Assembly (NCBI RefSeq): GCF_002104515.1
Contig: NZ_NBOE01000011.1
Coordinates: forward strand, 1-64,000
Length of the DNA: 64,000 bases
Reading direction: 5' to 3'
Origin: Colwellia polaris
GTDB lineage: Bacteria; Pseudomonadota; Gammaproteobacteria; Enterobacterales; Alteromonadaceae
Of the stretch, positions 17,571-27,157 are shown piece by piece; the stretch's first letter is position 1, and each line of letters begins with the position of its first letter. Under the pieces are notes generated by a model. That model did no database searches. It worked only from the letters and a program-made list of their open reading frames with translations, and was not told the DNA's origin. Position numbers and translations under genes: made by a program.

Positions 17571-18350
17571 ATGAGTAAAAAATATTACGTAGTATGGAAA
17601 GGTGCAAAAACAGGTGTTTTTGAGCAATGGAATGATGTTAAAACCTATACCCAAGGACGCGCAGATGCACAGTATATGGGGTTTCCATCAAAGGCTGAAG
17701 CTGATGCAGCTTTTCAATCTACTTATACTAAAGCGTTAACTAAGCGTTCTATGAGCAAAGGGGGTACTACTAAACCTGCTGCTTCCGCTGCTTATGTTAA
17801 AGCTGATTCTCAGCCTACAACAGCAAAATTAGCCGATATTAATATCTATTGCGATGGTGCATGTTCTCCAAATCCCGGTAAGTCTGGTACCGGCATGGCG
17901 GTTTATCACAAACAAAGTTTAGTAGAACTTTGGTACGGTTTATACGAACCTATGGGCACGAACAATACTGCAGAGCTTAACGGCATGCTGGCCGCTTTAA
18001 AATATGCTCAAGGCCATATTGCACAAGGTAAAACAGTGCAGGTATTGTCTGATTCTAAGTATTCAATAGACTGTATTACTAAATGGGCAAAAGGCTGGCA
18101 AGCGAAAGGCTGGACACGTGGCAAAGGCGAAGAAATTAAAAACCTTGAAGTAATAAAGCAATGTTTTACGCTCTACCAAGCACTTAAAAGCAACTTAATT
18201 ATTAGCCATGTTAAAGGTCATTCGAACAATGAAGGTAATGAACTTTCAGATAGAATGGCTGTATTAGCCAGAATGAAATGCACTAAAGGCTTTGTGCAAT
18301 ACCAAGAAACCTTAGACATTAGAACCATATTAGCGATGGCTTCAGGCTAA
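17571..18350 (+). CDS. rnhA: Viroplasmin-domain ribonuclease H
   Basis: This 259-residue cytoplasmic enzyme cuts RNA in RNA-DNA hybrids. The N-terminal part (residues 1-50, KKYYVVWKGAKTGVFEQW...) is the viroplasmin/caulimovirus-VI domain that helps bind hybrids. A Ser/Ala/Thr-rich linker follows. The RNase HI domain (about 88-240) carries the catalytic residues D95 (YCDGACSPNPG), E135 (NNTAELNG), D161 (LSDSKYS) and D227 (GNELSDRMA), with HVKGHSN as the flexible His loop. It is 32 bp behind the Lgt-like gene and probably cotranscribed. This two-domain form is common in Bacteroidetes and some marine gammaproteobacteria. Confidence 0.92.
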   Translation: MSKKYYVVWKGAKTGVFEQWNDVKTYTQGRADAQYMGFPSKAEADAAFQSTYTKALTKRSMSKGGTTKPAASAAYVKADSQPTTAKLADINIYCDGACSPNPGKSGTGMAVYHKQSLVELWYGLYEPMGTNNTAELNGMLAALKYAQGHIAQGKTVQVLSDSKYSIDCITKWAKGWQAKGWTRGKGEEIKNLEVIKQCFTLYQALKSNLIISHVKGHSNNEGNELSDRMAVLARMKCTKGFVQYQETLDIRTILAMASG

Positions 18351-18422
18351 TGTCTTATGTTTAATGTCTAATAAAATAGTCATTAAATAATATTAAAAAA
18401 AATCCCAACACTAGATATCGCT

Positions 18423-18459
18423 CTCACAATCTTGATTATTAACTTAACAAGATTGTGAG
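18423..18459. terminator. Inverted repeat between convergent genes, possible terminator
   Basis: Perfect 12-bp arms CTCACAATCTTG and CAAGATTGTGAG flank a 13-base loop between the RNase H and nhaA ends. No T-run follows directly on either strand, so a standard intrinsic terminator is uncertain. Confidence 0.5.
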
Positions 18460-18498
18460 TCGAATTTCCAGAACACTAAGCTAACTAAACTAACTAAG

Positions 18499-19845
18499 CT
18501 AGGCATTATCTGTTTTTGTAGCGATAACTCTTAAATATATAGCACCAAGTGCAGCTGCAAGCACAGAGCCTATGAGTATCGCTGTTTTAGCAAATTGTAG
18601 TTGCTCAGGTTGGCCGTCAAAGCCTAACATTGCAATAAAGGTCGACATTGTAAAACCAATCCCCGTGATGAGCGAAGCGCCGACAACATGTTGAAAATTA
18701 ACGCCATTGGGCAAACTACCCAACTTATATCGAAGCGCTATCCAGCATATTGCAGATATACCAATAAACTTACCCAGTACTAAGCCAAAAATAATGCCTA
18801 AGCCAATAGGGTTTTGTATGCTCTCACCAAAAGAGCTAATGCTAATAACAACGCCAGCATTGGTTAAAGCGAATAAAGGTAAAATAAATAGCGAAACCGG
18901 TAAGTGCAATGCTTCTTCCCAGCGGCGCAGAGGTGTACTTGCTTCCTCAGCCACATCACGTACTTGTAGCACTTTCTCGTGATCGTCTTTATTTCCTAAC
19001 ACATCAACCGATTGTGGCTTTTCTTCGATTGTTTGAATAATAGACTTTGCTTCTTTAAGCAACTTACCTGATGCCACTTCAGGCCTAGCCGGCACTGTTA
19101 ATGCGATGGCTACACCTGCAACTGTTGGATGAACCCCTGTTTTAAGCATGAGTAACCAAGTAATAATACTTATCACAATATAAAACATGGGTTGTCTGAC
19201 ACCAGCATAATTAGCAACAGCTAATACAGCAATCAGTGAAAAGGCTACCGATAAATATAAAACGGATATCTGATCAGTATAAAAAATAGCAATAACCAGT
19301 ATTGCGCCAACATCGTCAACAATGGCAAGCCCAACAATAAAGGCTAATAGGCTAGCAGGTATGTGTTTTCTTACGATGGTGAGCACACCTAGCGCAAAAG
19401 CAGTGTCGGTGGCCATTGGTATGCCCCAACCGATTTGAGAGTCAAGCGAGTAGTTAAATGCGGTGTAAATTAATGCTGGGCACATCATGCCGCCTAAGGC
19501 ACATAAGATTAGCATTCTTCGGTTTTCAGGTTGAGCTAAATCTCCTACTAATACTTCACGTTTGATCTCAAGACCAAGTAAGAAAAAGAAGATCACCATT
19601 AAGCCATCATTAATTATATGTTTAAGTGAAGCTTTAAATTCAAAGTCGCCAAAAAGCAAACCTATAGGTGTATGCACTAAATTGACATAACTGGCTGAAT
19701 AAATTGAGTTAGCCCACCACAACGCGACGATTGTCGATAAGAGAAGAAATAAGCTGGCAGTTGTTTGGGCGCGGATAAAGCTGGAAAATTGTGGCTGAAT
19801 GTTTTCTAAACCACGCTCTAATAAGTTTTTATCATTGTTAGACAT
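18499..19845 (-). CDS. nhaA: Na+/H+ antiporter NhaA
   Basis: NhaA expels sodium in exchange for protons across the inner membrane, controlling pH and salt. The 448-residue sequence shows the family's 12 membrane segments. Diagnostic stretches include FFFLLGLEIKREVLVGDLA, ATDTAFALGVL, and the paired aspartates of the transport site in GLAIVDDVGAILVIAIFYT. Also seen are SLFILPLFALTNAGV and GIGFTMSTFIAMLGF. A hydrophilic insert (about residues 255-310, including EEKPQSVDVLGNKDDHEK) makes it longer than the E. coli protein. It is monocistronic by layout. Confidence 0.95.
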   Translation of the reverse strand: MSNNDKNLLERGLENIQPQFSSFIRAQTTASLFLLLSTIVALWWANSIYSASYVNLVHTPIGLLFGDFEFKASLKHIINDGLMVIFFFLLGLEIKREVLVGDLAQPENRRMLILCALGGMMCPALIYTAFNYSLDSQIGWGIPMATDTAFALGVLTIVRKHIPASLLAFIVGLAIVDDVGAILVIAIFYTDQISVLYLSVAFSLIAVLAVANYAGVRQPMFYIVISIITWLLMLKTGVHPTVAGVAIALTVPARPEVASGKLLKEAKSIIQTIEEKPQSVDVLGNKDDHEKVLQVRDVAEEASTPLRRWEEALHLPVSLFILPLFALTNAGVVISISSFGESIQNPIGLGIIFGLVLGKFIGISAICWIALRYKLGSLPNGVNFQHVVGASLITGIGFTMSTFIAMLGFDGQPEQLQFAKTAILIGSVLAAALGAIYLRVIATKTDNA

Positions 19846-20158
19846 TGAGTCTCCTAATTGATCTAAATTATTCTGAGAAAACTGGACCTTGGTAAGCTTT
19901 AACTACAAGCACTTCCTACCTCTTATGCATTAGAGAATACATGCTAAACATCATGTACAAATCAGTGTGAAATCACTTGTCGGTATTACCAAGTCACGGC
20001 ATTACTTTATCATAGCTATGTAAGTTTTTCAGGCTCGGCCAATGTTCGTTATTATAACAAGTGTTTATTATAATTAGCTTATTTGCAAAGCTTGGCTTCG
20101 CTTAGCGTAAAATCAACCTTACTCCACACTTTATTTAACCCTTTATTCAACTTTCTAT
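19846..20158. other. Gene-free interval upstream of nhaA
   Basis: About 310 bp with no plausible gene. It should carry the nhaA promoter, but no clear operator, riboswitch or strong terminator was seen. One short palindrome, CATGCTAAACATCATG, occurs near 19939. Confidence 0.4.
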
Positions 20159-22330
20159 TTATTTAACACTTAATTTATTAAGCCATAACTGCCAACGTAA
20201 TTTCCGGTAACTAGCTTGTATTTCAGCTAAACGCTTATTACGTTCCTGCTGACTTAATTCTTCAAAGTTTTGATACGCTAATTCTGTAAAACTCTTTGAT
20301 ATGGGGCTAAAGTTGGCCGCCAAGTCGGGGTGTGTTGTATCTACAAAATGGGCAAACTGTTGTGCGGTCATTGACTTTATTTTTACAACATTGTGCTGTG
20401 CGAGCAATGCCAAGGCTTTTAAATATAACGCCTTAATTCTATCTTTCGGTTTATCTTTTACTTGCACCGATTTAACAAAATAAAACAACAAGGCTACCGC
20501 GATTAAGAACAGCATAAAGTAACCTATAGCTTTACCTTGTTTTAAACTTGCTATTAGCTGCGCCATTACCCGCGATTGTTTTTGGCCAGTATAACCAATA
20601 ACCCAACGTGTCCATTGATAATCAATAGCGTCAATTTGCATTTTAAGTTGCTGATACCACTGCATAGCGCGTAACGATTGCATCGAAAAAAGCCCGGATG
20701 ATAAATGATTATATTCTTGTCTTAAATTGTTAGAAAATCCACGTTCTACTCGCTCTGGAGCAACCGCTGCTGTTGGGTCAACACGCTGCCAACCACTTTC
20801 AGGTAGCCATACTTCTGACCAAGCATGGGCGTTGCGCTGGTAAACGCTTAAGTAATTACCGTTCGGGTTCAACTCGCCGCCTAAATAGCCCACAACCATA
20901 CGCGCAGGAATGCCAGCGGCGCGCATTACATAAGTAAACGTACTAGCATAATGCTCACAAAATCCAGCTTTGGTATCAAAATAAAATTGATCTAAACTAT
21001 TATTATTTAATTTCGGTGGTTGCAGAGTGTAAAAATAGTCTTGTTGATTAAACTCTGCTAACACATGATTAATTAAACTTTTATCTTCGCTATATTGTTT
21101 ACGTAGCTGTTGAGCTTTAGCCAATAATTTAGGGTTGTTGTCTGTGCTTAGTGCTAAATTCAACGCGCGTGATTCTGCGCTTAAATTCGGAGCGAGTATA
21201 GCCTTGGGATAGCTAGTTACTTGATAACTTAAGGTTTGACTAATAATGCCACGATAAAATAAAGCGTAGTCATCTCGTTGACCAATATTGCCCTGCTCGC
21301 TGGTGGCAAAATCTAGTGCAAACAACCAAGACTGAAAACTCGGTTCAGCAATAACTTGATAAGCTAACCCTGTACCTTTTATTGCAACATCTACTGAATC
21401 TTTTGTATGACTTAATGAAGCGGAGCCATAACGTTGCTTATTGTGTTGACCTTCTTCTTGTTGATCTTGTCGCCAAGTTACACCATCAAAATCATCTAAA
21501 ACCATTGCTCGCCAATAAAGCTGCGCATGCTCTGGATTATTATTTTGAAAACTCACCCTGAACGCTAATTCATCTGACAAAGCTAGCTGGGCAATATCAC
21601 CAATTTTAACACTGTCTGAAAGACCAACCTTTGCTGATTCAACATTAGGTACTTGCCAAAAAGGACTTAACTTTGGAAAAACGATAAATAAAACTATCGC
21701 TACTGGCACCGAATATAAACTCAGTTTTGCCAATAATTTAGTTTGTACTGGCAGCGCCATTGTTGGGGCAAAGTAATGAATTAAAATCCAAAAATTTGCT
21801 AACACTAAAACAATAACGGCAATGGAGAAATAAATAGATTGAATGAAAATTAACGACGATGTGGCAACAAAAATGCCCAAAACAACCAACTGATATAAAT
21901 CTTTTCGAGACGTTATTTCGAATAATTTCAAACTGTAAGCAAAACATAACAAATGGATCATGCTCAGCAGAAGCCCTAAGGTTTGTCCTGCAAGTGCAAT
22001 ACCTACGCTGCCTGAAAGTGCTAAAACTAAAATGATCCAAGAAGGTAAAATCTTCGGTGATGCGTATAAAGTTACCGCTGAATTAGTGTTAGAGGCAGCT
22101 TGACGAAAAGCTTTAAAATGCACCATAAACTGCAACGCTAAGGCAAAGATGGCGAAGATCAAATAAATGAAATTAAACTGCAGCACTAAGGTTAAAAGGT
22201 TTAGAAGCTGAAAAATTAACAAACCGAAATACATTTTACTATTAAGCTTTAGATCGCTTTTACCAGCTACTTTTTTCGCTGTGCTATTTTTATATTTTTG
22301 TTTCAAATTTTGTTCGGTAGTTTTAGTCAT
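20159..22330 (-). CDS. TgpA-type transglutaminase-like membrane protein (DUF3488)
   Basis: This 723-residue protein has about six membrane segments in its first 210 residues. A periplasmic transglutaminase-like domain follows, then one more membrane helix (near residue 610) and a DUF4129-like tail. The Cys-His-Asp triad is C458 (GFCEHYAS), H502 (NAHAWSEVW) and D518 (RVDPTAA). TgpA is needed for viability in Pseudomonas aeruginosa, where its role is tied to the cell envelope. It is the last gene of a MoxR-DUF58-TgpA set, 7 bp after the DUF58 gene, a conserved arrangement. Confidence 0.92.
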   Translation of the reverse strand: MTKTTEQNLKQKYKNSTAKKVAGKSDLKLNSKMYFGLLIFQLLNLLTLVLQFNFIYLIFAIFALALQFMVHFKAFRQAASNTNSAVTLYASPKILPSWIILVLALSGSVGIALAGQTLGLLLSMIHLLCFAYSLKLFEITSRKDLYQLVVLGIFVATSSLIFIQSIYFSIAVIVLVLANFWILIHYFAPTMALPVQTKLLAKLSLYSVPVAIVLFIVFPKLSPFWQVPNVESAKVGLSDSVKIGDIAQLALSDELAFRVSFQNNNPEHAQLYWRAMVLDDFDGVTWRQDQQEEGQHNKQRYGSASLSHTKDSVDVAIKGTGLAYQVIAEPSFQSWLFALDFATSEQGNIGQRDDYALFYRGIISQTLSYQVTSYPKAILAPNLSAESRALNLALSTDNNPKLLAKAQQLRKQYSEDKSLINHVLAEFNQQDYFYTLQPPKLNNNSLDQFYFDTKAGFCEHYASTFTYVMRAAGIPARMVVGYLGGELNPNGNYLSVYQRNAHAWSEVWLPESGWQRVDPTAAVAPERVERGFSNNLRQEYNHLSSGLFSMQSLRAMQWYQQLKMQIDAIDYQWTRWVIGYTGQKQSRVMAQLIASLKQGKAIGYFMLFLIAVALLFYFVKSVQVKDKPKDRIKALYLKALALLAQHNVVKIKSMTAQQFAHFVDTTHPDLAANFSPISKSFTELAYQNFEELSQQERNKRLAEIQASYRKLRWQLWLNKLSVK

Positions 22331-22337
22331 TTTGCAC

Positions 22338-23414
22338 TCAATAACGTGCTAACGCGGTTAAGCATTTTAGCGTATGTTGCGCGCTGTGGTCGTATTCAAC
22401 GGTGTGTTCAGCCAACTTTAACGAAAAGGGAATTTGCTTTTCGCTACAATCTTTAATCGCATAGCTCAACCAACTTAAACGTTGCTCGACTGTGCCGGCA
22501 GGTAGTTGTGAAAAGTCTAATTGTAACTTGCCTGATAATGCCTGCTGATATTGCTTTGTGAACCAACCTTGTCCGCGAGCAACATGCTTCCATGCAACAC
22601 GGCTCAGCGGCTCACCTAATTTATAATGTTGTAATTGATGAAATTCATCTTGGCCGGGTTGAAAGCTGTCTTGGTAGCTTTGGGTATTGTTTTCTACATC
22701 TTCACCAGCAACACTTTGCTCTTTATCAAGCCACACATTGGCAACTGGTTTTGGGAAAGCAGTAACGTGCTGAGCAAAATCTAATCGTGTCCAAGTTTTA
22801 AATAAGCCAAAACCAAATTCGCTAATAATTAACAGCCGACCTAGTGAATATTCCCCTCGCTTACAAATACGATAAGGAACTCTAATATTATTATCGCCTT
22901 TAGCGACTTCAGTGAGAGTTACTTCATTAGGTTGGTTATTATAGCTTTCGTTTGCGCTAAGTATGTTATCGACTTCACTACTATTAACATCGTTTAAAAC
23001 TTGATCAAAACTAAAGCTAATATTAAAGCGCTCTTTCTTACTAGAAACATTTAACGGAAAGTAAACCTTATCACCCACAAAACCCTGCAAAGCACTATTT
23101 GCTTGAAATTTCAGACCTGAAAGATTAAAGAAACTGTGCAGTAAAACCACCACAAAAAAACTAACCAGCAAATAACTGATTAAAATAATAACGTTATTTT
23201 GATAGTTAGTCCCTAGGAGAAAAAGTAATAACATAAACACCATTAAACCAGCGCCAAAACGTGTGGGTATAATGAAAATATTACGATGGTTAATAACTTG
23301 CTGGCTATGTTTTGGAATGCGCCGTGCTAACCAAGAATTAAAGCGCAAATTAAGGGCGCTTTTAAGACTTGCTTTAAGTGATGAAAATACTGAGTGCTTT
23401 CGTGTATATAGCAA
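22338..23414 (-). CDS. DUF58 domain protein
   Basis: This 358-residue protein has two adjacent membrane segments (about residues 50-95, FGAGLMVFMLLLFLLG and VIILISYLLVSFFVVVLL). A soluble domain follows with the DUF58 core (QPGQDEFHQLQHYKLGEPLSRVAWKHVAR, about 248-276), in which the Arg-x-x-x-Trp-Lys pattern is preserved. It lies between MoxR and TgpA. In relatives, MoxR ATPases work with DUF58 and VWA-type partners as chaperone systems. The biochemical role here is unknown. Confidence 0.9.
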   Translation of the reverse strand: MLYTRKHSVFSSLKASLKSALNLRFNSWLARRIPKHSQQVINHRNIFIIPTRFGAGLMVFMLLLFLLGTNYQNNVIILISYLLVSFFVVVLLHSFFNLSGLKFQANSALQGFVGDKVYFPLNVSSKKERFNISFSFDQVLNDVNSSEVDNILSANESYNNQPNEVTLTEVAKGDNNIRVPYRICKRGEYSLGRLLIISEFGFGLFKTWTRLDFAQHVTAFPKPVANVWLDKEQSVAGEDVENNTQSYQDSFQPGQDEFHQLQHYKLGEPLSRVAWKHVARGQGWFTKQYQQALSGKLQLDFSQLPAGTVEQRLSWLSYAIKDCSEKQIPFSLKLAEHTVEYDHSAQHTLKCLTALARY

Positions 23415-23533
23415 TTAGTCCCCCTCTTTTTTCGCTCTCAACTCAACTGCATTGCTGCATTTTCGCTTTGTTATATTGGCATAAGACTTATTCAAACTTA
23501 CTCAAGAGTGCTTAAGCATTTGACTTTGTACTT

Positions 23534-24463
23534 TTAACCTAGCGGATTAGTTGGGTCAACTTGCGATAAAATTTGTTGCGATATTTCATCCGCTTGTTCA
23601 AAAATATGATGTTGCTGTGGTGCTAGTCTATGCTCACAAACAGGCGCGAAAACCGCTTGTATGTCTTCAGGAATAACATAATCACGATTTTCTATAAAAG
23701 CCCACGATTTAGCAGCGGCTAATAATGATTTACCGGCACGGGGTGATAACGCTTTCGCTTTTGACTCATTAAGACGGCTAACACGACATAAGGCAATAAC
23801 ATAATCTACAATCTCAGGGGCAACTCGAACATTTGAGATAAGCTGCTGAATTTCTCTTAATTGCTCAACTTTTAGAAACGCTTTAATGTCTTCTACATCG
23901 CGATGAGAAGCCGTTGATTGTAGAATTTGTCGTTCAGCATCTACTGTTGGAAAACCTAAAGAAATGCGCATCATAAAACGGTCTAACTGAGATTCAGGCA
24001 GAGGATAAGTGCCGGCATGCGACATCGGGTTTTGCGTAGCGATAACAAAAAATGGTGCCGGTAACTCATGCGTAACACCATCAACACTTACTCGCCCTTC
24101 TTCCATAGCTTCTAACAAGGCGCTTTGGGTTTTCGGGCTAGCACGGTTAACTTCGTCCGCCAATACCACTTGGTTGAAAATAGCGCCTGGATGCAATTGA
24201 AATGACTTACTGGTTTCATCAAAAATAGCAACGCCAATAACATCAGAAGGCATTAAATCAGAAGTAAACTGAATACGCTGATACGACAATCCAAGGGTAA
24301 GCGCTAAGGTGTTTGCTAAGGTGGTTTTCCCCATGCCCGGCAGATCTTCAATTAAAATATGACCTTTAGCGAGCAAACACGCCAAGGCTAACTTGACTTG
24401 GTGAGGTTTGCCAATAACGACAGATTCTATTTGAGCCAATACATTGGCAACTAGGGTTTGCAT
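23534..24463 (-). CDS. MoxR-family AAA+ ATPase
   Basis: This 309-residue cytoplasmic ATPase shows Walker A GMGKTTLA (43-50), Walker B VVLADE (99-104), sensor FFVIATQNP, and PLPESQLDRF with the arginine finger region. MoxR proteins are thought to act as chaperones in assembling protein complexes. It is the first gene of the MoxR-DUF58-TgpA operon, with 119 bp before the DUF58 gene. The decayed MITE-like element lies about 180 bp upstream of its start. Confidence 0.93.
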   Translation of the reverse strand: MQTLVANVLAQIESVVIGKPHQVKLALACLLAKGHILIEDLPGMGKTTLANTLALTLGLSYQRIQFTSDLMPSDVIGVAIFDETSKSFQLHPGAIFNQVVLADEVNRASPKTQSALLEAMEEGRVSVDGVTHELPAPFFVIATQNPMSHAGTYPLPESQLDRFMMRISLGFPTVDAERQILQSTASHRDVEDIKAFLKVEQLREIQQLISNVRVAPEIVDYVIALCRVSRLNESKAKALSPRAGKSLLAAAKSWAFIENRDYVIPEDIQAVFAPVCEHRLAPQQHHIFEQADEISQQILSQVDPTNPLG

Positions 24464-24643
24464 ATTTGTCGTTCCTAACGGTTATCGTTGAATGTTGAGC
24501 TTTCAGCATAAATAAGAATTCAGTGAATACCAAGAAAAATCATCCAATATTAATATTATTACAATAACTTATTAGTAAAATAGGCAGTGATTTTGAGCAA
24601 CTGCTTAAAACTTTATTATGCAATTGCTCTTAATAAATTAAGT

Positions 24644-24875
24644 AAGCTGAACGCTTGATAATGAGTGCTTGATTCTCAAATGAATCAAAAGCTTAGGTAG
24701 TAAAGTAAATGCTATCGCTAGGTAAACATCACGAATATACGCCATCATTGCTGCATTTTATGTCACTTCCAAGGCAAAACGATTATGAATAGCGAGATAT
24801 TTATTTGACGTTTTAACGCAGAGAATGGGTTAAAACGGAGCATAGAGCTAGTGCTGCTTATTCAGAGTTCAGATT
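24644..24875 (-). mobile_element. Decayed MITE-like element, inverted copy
   Basis: About 232 bp related along its length, in inverted orientation, to 35092-35321. Shared blocks include ATAATGAGTGCTTGA, AAAAGCTTAGGTA, TAAACATCACGAAT, CCAAGGCAAAACG and TTATTCAGAGTTCAG. The ends (AAGCTGAACGCTTGATAA and TTATTCAGAGTTCAGATT) are mutated forms of the other copy's perfect terminal repeats, and no target duplication remains. It begins 17 bp from the stop of the glycosyltransferase-like gene. No coding capacity. Confidence 0.8.
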
Positions 24876-24891
24876 AAATACTAAAGCAAAC

Positions 24892-26217
24892 TTATAAATT
24901 AAAAGCGGCACGCTCTATCGCCTTTTCTAATGGCATATTTTCTAAACCAAGATCACGTAATGCATGAATAAACTTTAAGGTTTTGAAACTGTCGAACCAC
25001 ACGATCAATTGCTTTTCGAATTGCTCTTGTTTTGCCGTGCTTTGTTTAGTGATAAATGAAAGTAACCCGACATGAGTTAAAGCTTGTTGGCTTATTTGAG
25101 ATAATTCAGCGAGCCAAGCTTGTGGGTGTTGTTTGTTTTTCCATAAAATTTCAAATGCTTTTAGTACCGTTTTTAATTCGGTAAAAATTTCAGGGTGATA
25201 ATAAGCAAAATCTATGCCTTGCGACTCAAGTTGCATTATATGTTGTACGGCTGGACCTGTGCCAAAAGGAACACGTTGTGATGGCCTAGCATCGAGCTTT
25301 ATCACTACATTATCTAGGTAAGTAACTCGACCAAGTTTTGCGAGTTTATTGAGTAAATAAAAATCTTCCCCCGCGCTGCGCTTAGGAAAACCTCGCGCTT
25401 GGCAATAGGCCAACATATCAAAAGACAAAATACTGCCAATGGTAAAATAGGCATAAGGTGATTTTGCATAAGTTAAACCTGCCACGTAGTAACGTAAGGC
25501 ATTTTCATAGCGCTGGTTTGCTTGATGAATCGATGCTGTATCACTGTAGTGAAAAAAATTGCAACACGTTGCTGCTGCATTTTTTAGTGCTGAATTATCG
25601 CTGTTATGCGCAGATAAATAGTTGTCCGGAAGATGTGCGTCGGCGTCAGTTGAATGTACCCAAGACGATACTATGTTGCCTGTTGCAGCGAGTTTAATCG
25701 CTAAGTCAGCACCAATTTTTCTTGCTAATCCAACACCTTGCTCCGTTGGAATAGATTTGCTGTAACGGTCAACAATTAGTATTGAGGAATTAACATTTTT
25801 AGTTTGCTTCGCACTGTTTTGCTCAGCGTTTCTTTGCTCTGCACTATTTTCCTTAGCATTGCTTTCCTTAGCCGTGCTGAGTTCAATAAGGCGTAAATTA
25901 TCCTGCTGCCAAGTTTCTTGCCCTTGGTTAGCAATATATTGCGCTAAATCAATTTGATCTTGCTGATGTTGTCGACCAAAGTCATTATCGGGTTGATTAA
26001 TAACCACAATAACTAAGCACTGCTGCTCAACTAGCCCTGAGGTAATAAAGCGTTCAATAAATTGTGTTGATTCTTGAAATGCGGGTATAACAATGACGTG
26101 TTGATAAACGCTTTCTTTTGGAAATGTTGCTAACGATAACACTTCTGGTTCAGCGTAATGAGTAAGGTATTTAGCCGATGTTTTGTGTTGCTGTAGATCA
26201 GCCATATTTTTACTCAT
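24892..26217 (-). CDS. Glycosyltransferase family 2-like protein
   Basis: The 441-residue protein begins with a region rich in polar residues. A nucleotide-sugar-transferase-like fold then starts at VYQHVIVIPAFQES (about residues 38-51). A DxD-type motif is visible as HSTDADAHLP (about 187-196), and GEDFYLLNKL (about 284-293) resembles the acceptor-side acidic motif of GT2 enzymes. A Glu/Ala/Asn/Ser-rich low-complexity insert (TAKESNAKENSAEQRNAEQ) sits at about residues 120-140. No membrane helix was seen. Acceptor and sugar are unknown. The call rests on motifs rather than on overall recognition. Confidence 0.65.
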   Translation of the reverse strand: MSKNMADLQQHKTSAKYLTHYAEPEVLSLATFPKESVYQHVIVIPAFQESTQFIERFITSGLVEQQCLVIVVINQPDNDFGRQHQQDQIDLAQYIANQGQETWQQDNLRLIELSTAKESNAKENSAEQRNAEQNSAKQTKNVNSSILIVDRYSKSIPTEQGVGLARKIGADLAIKLAATGNIVSSWVHSTDADAHLPDNYLSAHNSDNSALKNAAATCCNFFHYSDTASIHQANQRYENALRYYVAGLTYAKSPYAYFTIGSILSFDMLAYCQARGFPKRSAGEDFYLLNKLAKLGRVTYLDNVVIKLDARPSQRVPFGTGPAVQHIMQLESQGIDFAYYHPEIFTELKTVLKAFEILWKNKQHPQAWLAELSQISQQALTHVGLLSFITKQSTAKQEQFEKQLIVWFDSFKTLKFIHALRDLGLENMPLEKAIERAAFNL

Positions 26218-26300
26218 TTACTTTTTCTATTTAGTGCCTATATCGCTTAAAAGCTAACATGTAAGCTAAGGTTTATAGCTCAGCTTATTGTTGTTATTGC

Positions 26301-26873
26301 TTAATGCAACGCAGCTCTATGTGGCAATGCGGCACAGATATCTGCTTCAATATCTAACACTTCTTCTAAGCGTTGATCTACCTCTGCCTTATCAAAATAC
26401 TCATAGGCTAACTCAATAAATAAGTTTTTATGTTTCTCTTCTGACTTGGCAATAGTTTGATAAAAGTCTTTATCTTTGCCTTCAGGTAATGCTTGAGCAA
26501 TGAGTGAGAATCGTTCATGACCACGTGCTTCAATAACACCAGCTACAATTAATCGGTCCATAAAAAACACATCGCTACCATTGCGAAATACTTTTCGAAT
26601 TTGGTTAATGTACGGGTCTTTTTCATCTGCGCCTAATTGTCCACCACGAGCATAAATTAGCTTTAATACCTGTTTAAAGTGAATAAGCTCTTCAATCGCT
26701 AAATCGGCCATCGCTTTTACAACAGATTTACGATCAGGGTAATGTGAGATCATGGACATCGCCATACCAGAAGCTTTTTTTTCTGCAGCAGCATGATCAG
26801 TTAAAAAGGCGTCAAAGTCGCTCAGCACAACTTCGGCCCAAGCTTTAGGTGTTTGATATTTTAGTTCGAACAT
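26301..26873 (-). CDS. miaE: tRNA-(ms2io6A)-hydroxylase MiaE
   Basis: MiaE is a diiron oxygenase that hydroxylates the isopentenyl side chain of ms2i6A at tRNA position 37. The 190-residue protein has the ferritin-like four-helix pattern, with iron ligands in EELIHFKQ (E62, H65), VIEARGHERF (E115, H119) and KSEEKHKNLF (E146, H148). Length and motifs match the family. It appears to be a single gene, read away from the transporter at 27158. Confidence 0.93.
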   Translation of the reverse strand: MFELKYQTPKAWAEVVLSDFDAFLTDHAAAEKKASGMAMSMISHYPDRKSVVKAMADLAIEELIHFKQVLKLIYARGGQLGADEKDPYINQIRKVFRNGSDVFFMDRLIVAGVIEARGHERFSLIAQALPEGKDKDFYQTIAKSEEKHKNLFIELAYEYFDKAEVDQRLEEVLDIEADICAALPHRAALH

Positions 26874-27157
26874 AAATAAATTTAATCATAGTGAAGATAG
26901 TAAATAATGGCGCTATTTTACACGCCTAAAAATGCGCGACAAGAAAATACTTAAATCAGTTTAATATTATCAGCTATGCTCTTTTTTCTAGGCTAAAATA
27001 TTTGCTCCTTTCAAAAGTGCTTTTTGCAGAGGTAAACCGAGATAATGTCGATAACATAAGGGATTACATAGTAAAATGTTACGTAAAATAACAATAATTA
27101 CCTTCTGCTCGCTACCGCAATATCTTATACTGCGCAGTCATCATAATTGAGACTAAA

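Noticed and set aside
19846-20158. Possible regulatory RNA leader before nhaA
   Set aside because: No conserved secondary structure could be recognised by eye; a covariance search would be needed and nothing seen supports a named class.
21738-22040. Minus-strand frame of 100 residues inside the TgpA gene
   Set aside because: Out-of-frame overlap in the membrane-segment region of a well-supported gene; cysteine- and histidine-rich composition without a family match.
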